Assembly (NCBI RefSeq): GCF_040549485.1
Contig: NZ_JBEPTK010000004.1
Coordinates: forward strand, 310,001 to 374,000
Length of the DNA stretch: 64,000 bases
From: Constrictibacter sp. MBR-5
Lineage (GTDB): Bacteria; Pseudomonadota; Alphaproteobacteria; JAJUGE01
Direction: 5' to 3'
Shown here: in pieces, positions 1-6,614 of the stretch
How the letters are laid out: each line of letters starts with the position of its first letter
Position numbering within the stretch: the first letter of the stretch is position 1
Translations under genes and position numbers: made by a program
Notes under the pieces: generated by a model
What the model was told of the DNA's origin: nothing
The model's input: only the letters and a program-made list of their open reading frames with translations
Database searches by the model: none

Positions 1-99
1 GGCAAGAAGCCGCCCAAGGGCAAGGACCGCAAGCGCGCCCTGGCCGCCCGGGCCGTCACCGACCTCGGCGGCTGGCTGGAGGCGGCGCCCGCCGCCTGA
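1..99 (+). CDS. C-terminal fragment of an unidentified protein
   Basis: The window opens inside a reading frame that runs 32 codons to a TGA at 97-99. The visible tail is very basic at first (Lys/Arg-rich, about residues 1-13) and ends in a short Ala-rich helix. This is too little to assign a family. It is convergent with the squalene/phytoene-synthase-like gene, with a 27-base gap. The basic tail could suit an RNA-binding protein, but that is only a guess. Confidence 0.5.
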   Translation, partial: GKKPPKGKDRKRALAARAVTDLGGWLEAAPAA

Positions 100-126
100 C
101 GCTGACGGGCTTCGGCAGCGCCCGGT

Positions 127-996
127 TCAGTAGCGCCCGCTTACCGAGGCGGCGAGCAGCCGCCACGCGCGCGACGGCAGCGGCGACGCGACGCGTGGGT
201 CGAACGGGTTCCAGCCGGCCCGGCGCAGTTGGGCCAGATGGCCGTTGGCCAGGGCGCCGCAGAGGAGTGCCGGCAACGCGCGGCGCGGCACCTGCCGCCG
301 CAGGACCCTGCCCGCCGCCAGCCGCGCCTCGGCCGCCTCGGCGACACGCCGCACAACGCCGGAAAGCGCGGACGAGCCGCCACGCTCGACGACGTCGTGA
401 GCCGTGAGCCCCGCCTCCGCCAGCAGGTCGGCCGGCATGGCGCAACGGCGCATGCGCGCATGGAACGGCACCGCACGGATCAGCCCGACAAGCCCCCAGG
501 CGGTGCCGACCGCCTCGCCCGCGGCCATTGCAGGGGCATCGCGCGCGCCCAGGACCTGCAGGGCGAGCCGGACGAGCCCACCGGCGGTGTCGCGCGCATA
601 GGCCGTGAGCGCATCGAGATCGGCCGGCGGGTCGTCCGCCATGTCGGCCTCGCGCGCCTCCAGCAGCGCATCGAACGTGTCCTTGCCCAGATCGAAGCGA
701 TGCACGGTCTCCGCCAGGGGCTCCACGACTTGGTGACGGCGCGGCGTGCCCTCGTAGATCTCGGTGATCGCGTCGCGCCACCACTGCAGTCGGATGCTGC
801 CGATGAGCTGCTGCGAGACCATCTCGCGGCTCTTGGCGACCTCCACGTTGAAGGCGTAGAGGGCCAGCAGCCCTGGTCGCCGCTCCGCCGGTGCGAAGGC
901 GAGCGTGGCGAAGCGGTCGGAATCGGCGACGCGCACGCTGTCGGCGCAGTAGGCCAATGCATCAGGCGAGGCCCGGGACGGCATTTCCGCGTTCAT
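127..996 (-). CDS. Squalene/phytoene synthase-like protein, NDUFAF6 type
   Basis: Protein of 289 residues of the squalene/phytoene synthase fold (PF00494). The segment LALYAFNVEVAKSRE followed by GSIRLQWWRDAI, at about residues 44-77, is the signature of the branch that includes NDUFAF6, a mitochondrial complex I assembly factor. The two Asp-rich DxxxD motifs needed for prenyl diphosphate condensation are not seen, so a true synthase activity is unlikely. The likely role is in respiratory complex assembly or as a degenerate prenyl-binding protein; this is inferred from family membership. It is divergent from sodB, with about 160 bases between the two starts. Confidence 0.8.
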   Translation of the reverse strand: MNAEMPSRASPDALAYCADSVRVADSDRFATLAFAPAERRPGLLALYAFNVEVAKSREMVSQQLIGSIRLQWWRDAITEIYEGTPRRHQVVEPLAETVHRFDLGKDTFDALLEAREADMADDPPADLDALTAYARDTAGGLVRLALQVLGARDAPAMAAGEAVGTAWGLVGLIRAVPFHARMRRCAMPADLLAEAGLTAHDVVERGGSSALSGVVRRVAEAAEARLAAGRVLRRQVPRRALPALLCGALANGHLAQLRRAGWNPFDPRVASPLPSRAWRLLAASVSGRY

Positions 997-1032
997 CCTG
1001 TCACGGCTCCACGGTACCCGGTGAAGGGCCGA

Positions 1033-1060
1033 TTGAAGGGCGGCACTTTTCGGGTATGTT
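1033..1060 (+). promoter_or_regulatory. Possible sodB promoter
   Basis: TTGAAG at 1033-1038 and TATGTT at 1055-1060 are separated by 16 bases and match the sigma-70 consensus at four of six positions each. The site lies about 97 bases upstream of the sodB start, in the divergent intergenic region. It was picked by eye and is tentative. Confidence 0.3.
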
Positions 1061-1157
1061 GGCGTTACTCGCCCAACGGGGACGCGAGGCCAGAAAGCCG
1101 CCGCCCGAGCAAACCAGATCGGGGCCGTCCTTCCACCGATTAACCAACGGAGCTCTC

Positions 1158-1751
1158 ATGGCTTTCGAACTGCCAGATCTTCCCTACGACCGCAGCGCCC
1201 TCGAGCCCTACATGTCGGCTCGGACGCTCGAGTTCCATCACGGGAAGCACCATCAGGCCTACTACACCGCCCTCAACAACCTCGTCAAAGACACGCCGTT
1301 CGCGTCGATGTCCCTCGAGGAGATCATCAAGAAGACCTACAACGATTCCTCCAAGGCCGGCATCTTCAACAACGCCTCCCAGGCCTGGAACCACAACCTG
1401 TTCTGGCCCAGCATGAAGAAGGGCGGCGGTGGAGCGATCCCGAGCGAGCTCGAGAAGCGCATCGTTTCCGACTTCGGTTCGGTCGACAAGTTCAAGGAAG
1501 AGTTCGTCGCCAAAGGCGTCGGCCAGTTCGGCAGCGGCTGGTGCTGGCTCGTCGAAGAGGGCGGCAAGCTGAAGTGCACGAACACGCCGAACGGCGTCGA
1601 CCCGCTTTGCTTCGACCAGACGACGCTGCTCGGCTGCGACGTGTGGGAGCACTCCTACTATCTCGACTACCAGAACCGGCGCCCCGACTACATCAAGGCT
1701 TTCCTGGACCACTTGGTGAACTGGGAAGCGGTCGCCGGGCGCCTGAAATAG
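1158..1751 (+). CDS. sodB: Superoxide dismutase, iron type
   Basis: Full-length 197-residue Fe/Mn superoxide dismutase that converts superoxide to oxygen and hydrogen peroxide in the cytoplasm. The four metal ligands are His27, His79, Asp161 and His165, the last two in DVWEHSYY. Gln75 just before the WNH ligand and the TNTPNG segment favour the iron over the manganese type. The frame is open further upstream, but the ATG at 1158 begins the conserved MAFELPDLPY N-terminus. The gene is monocistronic and ends in a strong hairpin. Confidence 0.97.
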   Translation: MAFELPDLPYDRSALEPYMSARTLEFHHGKHHQAYYTALNNLVKDTPFASMSLEEIIKKTYNDSSKAGIFNNASQAWNHNLFWPSMKKGGGGAIPSELEKRIVSDFGSVDKFKEEFVAKGVGQFGSGWCWLVEEGGKLKCTNTPNGVDPLCFDQTTLLGCDVWEHSYYLDYQNRRPDYIKAFLDHLVNWEAVAGRLK

Positions 1752-1773
1752 GCTGAACCGGCGCTGTCCACGC

Positions 1774-1806
1774 AAAACCCCGGGGCTCTGCTCCGGGGTT
1801 TTTCTT
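1774..1806 (+). terminator. Rho-independent terminator of sodB
   Basis: A perfect 10-bp stem (AAAACCCCGG at 1774-1783 with CCGGGGTTTT at 1793-1802) closes a 9-base loop and runs into a T-rich tract. It starts 22 bases after the sodB stop codon. This is the clearest intrinsic terminator in the window. Confidence 0.92.
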
Positions 1807-1914
1807 TGCGCACGTGCCCGCGGACGCGATCCGCGGAACCCCGCGGCGGCTCGAGAGTTGATCAGATAATCATCGCGTCGCCCGCGGCGCGCATCGAGTC
1901 ACGGGAGACCAACA

Positions 1915-2100
1915 ATGGAATTCATTCTCGGCATCGTCCTGCTCGCCTTGAACATCTGGGCGATCGTGAATGTCGTGCAGAGCACGGCCAGCACACTGGC
2001 GAAGGTTCTGTGGGTCCTGTTCATCCTGATCGCGCCGGTCCTCGGCTTCATAGTCTGGCTTATCGCGGGTCCGCGTGGCGGCGTGCGCAGTACCGTCTGA
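1915..2100 (+). CDS. Small membrane protein, PLDc_N-like
   Basis: 61 residues with two hydrophobic helices (about 3-22 and 29-50) separated by a short polar turn. The pattern of an N-terminal helix, LNIWAIVNV, a Trp-rich second helix and a basic tail matches the phospholipase D N-terminal-like domain (PLDc_N, PF13396) as a stand-alone protein. The stand-alone form is common and of unknown function. An AGGAG-like GGGAGACC precedes the ATG by several bases. It sits alone between sodB and queF. Confidence 0.8.
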   Translation: MEFILGIVLLALNIWAIVNVVQSTASTLAKVLWVLFILIAPVLGFIVWLIAGPRGGVRSTV

Positions 2101-2141
2101 CCAACCGGCCGCCGCTACACCGCGCCTCTGGTTTTCGGCGC

Positions 2142-2175
2142 CCCCTCTCGCCATCTTGCGCCGGATGGGAAGGGG
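2142..2175 (+). promoter_or_regulatory. Hairpin that pairs the queF ribosome binding site
   Basis: CCCCT (2142-2146) can pair with AGGGG (2171-2175), which is the queF Shine-Dalgarno region, and CCATC (2151-2155) pairs with GATGG (2164-2168) inside it. The structure would hide the ribosome binding site 8 bases before the start. It does not resemble any known preQ1 riboswitch class, so the regulatory reading is inference. Confidence 0.3.
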
Positions 2176-2183
2176 TTTGATCG

Positions 2184-2645
2184 ATGGCGACTGAAGAAAC
2201 CGGACTTACGCTCCTCGGGGCCACGACAGCGCCGCCAGCTTCGCCGGATGTCGCCGTCCTCGAAACCGTAGAGAATCCGCACGAGGGCGAGGCGTACCTT
2301 GTTCGCTTCACCTGCCCGGAATTCACAGCGCTCTGTCCGATCACCGGACAGCCGGACTTCGCGCATCTCGTTATCGACTACGTTCCCGACCGGCTGCTGG
2401 TCGAGAGCAAGTCGCTGAAGCTGTTCCTCGCCGCCTTCCGCAACCACGGCGGCTTCCACGAGGCTTGCACTGTGTCGATCGCGCGCCGCCTGATCGATGC
2501 GACGGCGCCGCGCTGGCTGCGCATCGGCGGCTATTGGTATCCGCGCGGCGGCATTCCGATCGACGTGTTTTACCAGACAGGGGCGGTGCCCGACGGCGTC
2601 TGGGTCCCCGACCAGGGAGTCCCGCCCTATCGTGGCCGCGGCTGA
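2184..2645 (+). CDS. queF: NADPH-dependent 7-cyano-7-deazaguanine reductase
   Basis: 153-residue single-domain (type I) QueF, a tunnel-fold enzyme that reduces preQ0 to preQ1 in queuosine biosynthesis. The nucleophilic Cys51 lies in ALCPITGQ and the proton-donor Asp58 follows at the usual spacing. The QueF motif E-S-K-S-L-K with following FRNHGGFHE is present. The ATG has AAGGGG 8 bases upstream. No other queuosine gene is in the window. Confidence 0.95.
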   Translation: MATEETGLTLLGATTAPPASPDVAVLETVENPHEGEAYLVRFTCPEFTALCPITGQPDFAHLVIDYVPDRLLVESKSLKLFLAAFRNHGGFHEACTVSIARRLIDATAPRWLRIGGYWYPRGGIPIDVFYQTGAVPDGVWVPDQGVPPYRGRG

Positions 2646-2668
2646 CCGAGAAGACGGAGCACCCTGTC

Positions 2669-3304
2669 CTACACCGGGTGGCCCAGCACGCTTTCCAGTT
2701 CGCCTAGAGCCTGCGAGGCCCTCTCCACCTTGATCGTGCGCATCCCCATCGCGCGCGCCGTCTTCAGGTTCACGCCGAGATCGTCCAGGAAGACCGCCTC
2801 GTCCGGTGCCACGCCGAGCGCTTCGCAAGCAATCTCGTAGAAGCGCGGCTCCGGCTTGCGAACCCCGACCTTGCTGGACTCGATCACTGCATGGAACAGC
2901 GACATCGCCTCTGCAACCGCCCTGGCCTGCTCCGGCGGCCGTGCCGCGGACCGAACGTTGTTGGTAAGGCACGCGATCCGATAGCGATCCCGCAGGCGCC
3001 TCAGCGCCCCGACCATCTCCGGTCGCACCGGACCAGCGAGCAGCGCCACCACGGCCCTGCCGTCCAGCCTGTGCCCGGCCTCCAACGCTTCAGCCTCGAA
3101 CAGCGGGCAGAAGGCGTCGAGGTCGATTTCGCTACGCTCGAACCTCGCCCAGGCGTTGGTATCGGGGTTCCGTGTGTTCAGCATGCGGATGAAGCCGTCC
3201 GGCAGCCCCGTTTCGCGCTCATGGCGAGCAAAGGCGACGAAGGGGCTTTCGGTGATCACGCCGCCGAAGTCCCAGAGGACGGCGCGGACGGGCTTGTCAC
3301 TCAT
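2669..3304 (-). CDS. HAD-superfamily hydrolase
   Basis: 211-residue HAD subfamily IA protein. The motifs are WDFGGVIT (nucleophilic Asp; the usual second Asp is Gly, as in the soluble epoxide hydrolase phosphatase branch), LTNN (motif II), KVGVRKPE (motif III Lys) and FLDDLGVNLKTA (motif IV). The ATG at 3304 overlaps the stop of the upstream FAD oxidoreductase by ATGA, which shows translational coupling. The frame is open further upstream, but that part lies within the FAD gene and is not conserved. Third gene of a three-gene operon; substrate unknown. Confidence 0.87.
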   Translation of the reverse strand: MSDKPVRAVLWDFGGVITESPFVAFARHERETGLPDGFIRMLNTRNPDTNAWARFERSEIDLDAFCPLFEAEALEAGHRLDGRAVVALLAGPVRPEMVGALRRLRDRYRIACLTNNVRSAARPPEQARAVAEAMSLFHAVIESSKVGVRKPEPRFYEIACEALGVAPDEAVFLDDLGVNLKTARAMGMRTIKVERASQALGELESVLGHPV

Positions 3305-4443
3305 GCTGTTTCCTCGGATCGTCCGGCGAACCTTCCGGGCGCAACGGCGGCCTCCTCCAGGCCCAGGTCGACAAGGTCCGACGGCACCCGCCTGCCTGTC
3401 GCCAGCGCCGCGGTCAGCCTCCCCATACCCGGGGCCGTCTGAATGCCATAGCCGCCCTGCCCGGCTAGCCAGAAGAAGCCGTCCGTACGTCGATCGAAGC
3501 CGACGGCGGGGGTCTTGTCCGGGAAAAAGGAGCGCAGTCCCGCCCAGCTTCGCTCGATGCGGCGGATCTCGAAATCGCAGGCGGTCTGGATACGATCCGC
3601 GGCGATCGCGATGTCGAGTTCTTCCGGCTGGACGTCGCACGGCGCCATCGGCGTCTCGTCCGCCGGCGATCCGAGAAGCTTTCCCGCTTCCGGCTTGAAG
3701 TAGAACGTCTCGTCAATGTCGCAAACCATCGGCCAAGCCGCGGCGTCGGCGCCTTCCGGCACAGGAAAGATGAAACCGGTACGGCGCTTCGGCACGAGGC
3801 CCAGGGGCTCCAAACCGGCGAGCGACGCGACCACGTCGCACCACGCGCCAGCCGCATTGATAACGACCGGTGCGGAGAAGCTGCCGGCCGAAGTCTCGAT
3901 GGTCCAGCCGGCACTGGTGCGGGTCAGCCCCGTGACCTCGGCATCCCCGACCACCCGGCCACCGCGCGACCGCAACCCGCGCAGGAAGCCCTGGTGGATC
4001 GCATGGACGTCCATGTCCATCGCGTCCGGCTCCATGCTCGCCGCGGCGACATAGTCCGGACGCAGGACCGGAACCAGCGCGCGCGCTTCGGCGGCCGCCA
4101 GTTCCCGCACGGCCGGCACGAGCCGCCGCACCTCGGCGACCTCGCGCGCCACCTTATCCGCCTGATCAGCCCGGGCGATGAACAGGGCGCCGCGCGGCGT
4201 CAGCAGCGGGTGGTCGGCGAAACCGGCCGGCGGCGCGTCGAAGAATGGCTTGCCCGCAACCGTCAACGCCCGGATCGCGGCGTTGCCATAGGCCTGGGAA
4301 TAGAGTGCTGCCGACCGCCCCGTGGAGTGATATCCCGGCTGAGATTCCCGTTCGAGCAGGAGAACCTTGGCACCTTCCGAGAGGAAGAAGGCGGCAGACG
4401 CGCCCGCCATGCCGCCGCCGACGATGAGAAAGTCGGCATCCAT
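3301..4443 (-). CDS. FAD-dependent oxidoreductase, DAO family
   Basis: 380 residues. It begins with a dinucleotide-binding motif, DFLIVGGGMAGASAAFFL, then ERESQPGYHSTGRSAALYS, and ends with GQGGYGIQTAPGMGRLTAAL, all typical of D-amino-acid oxidase/sarcosine oxidase relatives (PF01266). It probably oxidises an amino acid or amine. The ATG at 4443 overlaps the upstream aminotransferase stop by one base (TGATG) and its own stop overlaps the HAD start. The close coupling suggests all three enzymes act on one substrate chain, which cannot be named from sequence. Confidence 0.9.
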   Translation of the reverse strand: MDADFLIVGGGMAGASAAFFLSEGAKVLLLERESQPGYHSTGRSAALYSQAYGNAAIRALTVAGKPFFDAPPAGFADHPLLTPRGALFIARADQADKVAREVAEVRRLVPAVRELAAAEARALVPVLRPDYVAAASMEPDAMDMDVHAIHQGFLRGLRSRGGRVVGDAEVTGLTRTSAGWTIETSAGSFSAPVVINAAGAWCDVVASLAGLEPLGLVPKRRTGFIFPVPEGADAAAWPMVCDIDETFYFKPEAGKLLGSPADETPMAPCDVQPEELDIAIAADRIQTACDFEIRRIERSWAGLRSFFPDKTPAVGFDRRTDGFFWLAGQGGYGIQTAPGMGRLTAALATGRRVPSDLVDLGLEEAAVAPGRFAGRSEETA

Positions 4444-5816
4444 CAGAGGTCTCCGTCCTCCTTCAGCATGCGGATCGCACCGCGGAACGCCTCGACGGTG
4501 CGTGCAAGTTCCGCCTCGCCGTGCGCGGCGGAGATAACGCCGCCGGGCCGTCCCTGGATGTCGACGCCGCCGACCATCAACGCCAGGCGCAGCTTGCGCA
4601 CCATGTCGGCGTCGAAATTCTTCAGTTCGTCGAATGAGAAGTCCGCGGGATCGAAGGAGCCAGGGACGATTTCGCGGCGCTTCGGGTTGGTGAAGACGTG
4701 GAAGCCGGAGAAGGTGCCGTAGGCAGCCCAACCCACCCGCTCGGCGGCGAACACGGCGTTGAGCCCGTCCCGCAATGCCGCACCATAGGCATTGGCGCGC
4801 GCGCAGGCGTCCGTTGTCTCGATCAGTTTCAGGGTCGCGATACCGGCGGCCGCGGATGCCGGGTTCGCATTGAACGTGCCCTGATGCTGCACCTTCTCTC
4901 GTCCGGCCGCCTTCGACACCGCGAAGTCGAGGAAGTCGAGAATGTCGTGCCGCCCGACCAGCGCGCCGCCGGGCAGGCCGCCGGCCAGGATCTTCGCGAG
5001 GGTCGTGAGATCCGGGGTGACGCCATATTCCTGCTGTGCGCCGCCCGGCGAGACCCGGAAGCCGGTGACCACCTCGTCGAAAATCAGGACGACGCCATGC
5101 CGGGTCGCCATCTCACGCACCGCATGCAGATAGTCCGGCGCCAGCGGCACCATGCCGAAGGAGGCTCCCGTCGGCTCGAAGATCATCGCGGCGGCATCGC
5201 CGGCCGCCATCGCCGCTTCGACCTGAGCCGTGTCGCCCGGATCGACCAGCACGACCCCCTCGGCCACCCCGGCCAGCACACCGACGGTGGCGGAGCCGTC
5301 GAAGTGATTGCTCATCCCCGACGTCATGTGGTCGTGCCAGCCGTGGAAATGCGTGCGCAGGCGGATCACCTTGCGTCGGCCGGTGAAGGCGCGGGCCAAG
5401 CGCAGCGCCATATGCGTCGCTTCGGTTCCCGACGAGGTGAAGCGCACGCGTTCGGCGGACGGCACCATGCGTCGCACGGCCTCGCCCCAGAGGACCTCGC
5501 CTTCGTGATTCGCACCGAAATGGGTACCCTTGTCGATGGTCGCATGGACGGCGGCCATCACCTCGGGGTGATTGTGGCCGAGCAGCAGGGCGCCGTGGCC
5601 GCCGAAATAGTCGACATACTCGTTGCCGTCGACGTCCCACTTCCGCGCCCCGGCGGCATGATCGACATAGATGCCGTAGGGCAGCTGATAACGCCCGTCA
5701 TGCGTGATGCCGCTAGGGAAAAGCTCCTGCGCACGGGCCGCGAGTTCCGCGGAACGCGGCGTGCGCTCGCGATAGGCGGCGACGATCTTCGAGTTGGTCA
5801 GGCCACTGTCCGGCAT
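4443..5816 (-). CDS. Class III aminotransferase, glutamate-1-semialdehyde aminomutase-like
   Basis: 457-residue PLP enzyme of fold type I, class III. The SSGTEATHMALRLARAF phosphate-binding region, HFHGWHD, FDEVVTGFR (Asp to the pyridine nitrogen) and Lys275 in TTLAKILAGG, which forms the Schiff base, are all present. It resembles HemL, but a catabolic aspartate-aminotransferase-family paralogue is more likely: it heads an operon with a DAO-type oxidase and a HAD hydrolase and no haem gene is nearby. The ATG at 5816 was chosen because homologues begin near SKIVAAYRERTPRS; the frame extends 19 codons further. Confidence 0.88.
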   Translation of the reverse strand: MPDSGLTNSKIVAAYRERTPRSAELAARAQELFPSGITHDGRYQLPYGIYVDHAAGARKWDVDGNEYVDYFGGHGALLLGHNHPEVMAAVHATIDKGTHFGANHEGEVLWGEAVRRMVPSAERVRFTSSGTEATHMALRLARAFTGRRKVIRLRTHFHGWHDHMTSGMSNHFDGSATVGVLAGVAEGVVLVDPGDTAQVEAAMAAGDAAAMIFEPTGASFGMVPLAPDYLHAVREMATRHGVVLIFDEVVTGFRVSPGGAQQEYGVTPDLTTLAKILAGGLPGGALVGRHDILDFLDFAVSKAAGREKVQHQGTFNANPASAAAGIATLKLIETTDACARANAYGAALRDGLNAVFAAERVGWAAYGTFSGFHVFTNPKRREIVPGSFDPADFSFDELKNFDADMVRKLRLALMVGGVDIQGRPGGVISAAHGEAELARTVEAFRGAIRMLKEDGDL

Positions 5817-6054
5817 GTCTGTGTATCCCTGCTGGCGGAGGCGCATTGGAACGCGCGGCGTAGCAAGGATCAAGCCGTAAGCCTAGAGCGGCGGGCACTT
5901 CGGCGGGCCGTCGGGGCTTTTCTGGTAGGAGAAGCAGGTGTTCGATCTTCAACGTCTTAGGATCCGGATCTTCGCGCCTCGCCCTCGCCCGCGATGACTT
6001 CTCTTCCGCAAAATAAAACACACCCGCATCCGAATCGCGCATTACATGAATAAT

Positions 6055-6405
6055 TTAAAATTCATCCAAGATACACGCGCCCAACAACTCCTCGAAATTC
6101 AAAATACGCCCCCCTATATATCCATGATCTATCTCAATCATTACTATCCCTGTACACATCCGTACATAGTTCGCGAAAAATAGCTCACGCACCTTGTCAC
6201 CAATTATTTCCCACAGCGCGCGCAGATCACCGGTTCGGTTCGACGGGTCAATTTCTGAAATCACTCCCGAACCATCTCTCAGCCGAAACGCACCCCATAA
6301 CTGAACTGATTGCCGCTCAAACATGAGGTGGACTTCATAGCGCTCAATCTGGACCCGAATAAGCTCTTTGCCGACAAGTGGGTCATCGTCCTTCAGATCC
6401 ATCAT
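6055..6405 (-). CDS. Hypothetical protein of AT-richer composition
   Basis: About 116 residues, beginning MMDLKDDDPLVGKEL, acidic, with alternating beta-like segments (VQIERYEVHLMF, VQLWGAFRL) and no signal or membrane segment. I do not recognise the family with confidence; it looks like a small all-beta orphan. An AAGGG ribosome binding site 4-7 bases before the ATGs at 6405/6402 decides the start; a GTG at 6444 is the alternative. Codon use and base composition are clearly more AT-rich than in the neighbours, as is the DNA just downstream, which suggests recent acquisition. Confidence 0.62.
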   Translation of the reverse strand: MMDLKDDDPLVGKELIRVQIERYEVHLMFERQSVQLWGAFRLRDGSGVISEIDPSNRTGDLRALWEIIGDKVRELFFANYVRMCTGIVMIEIDHGYIGGRILNFEELLGACILDEF

Positions 6406-6614
6406 CGAACCCTTCCGGGCCCCGCCGTCGAAGGAGCCTATCACGATAGAAACACCGCCCGGGCGTCGGTTGCGCGCCGCCTAGGGCTCGCCGGATCGCC
6501 ACGCCTTCCTCCCATTTCGATCGGTCCGCTCTCGTCGTGTCCCGTTAACGATCCCATGTTATCCCGAACAAGAGCGGGCGCGGACGATCGACGTCCCGCC
6601 ATGAGGAACGCGTT

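Noticed and set aside
2669-3640. Longer start for the HAD hydrolase
   Set aside because: The extra part is out of frame with, and inside, the FAD oxidoreductase gene; the ATG at 3304 gives an intact HAD protein and an ATGA coupling.
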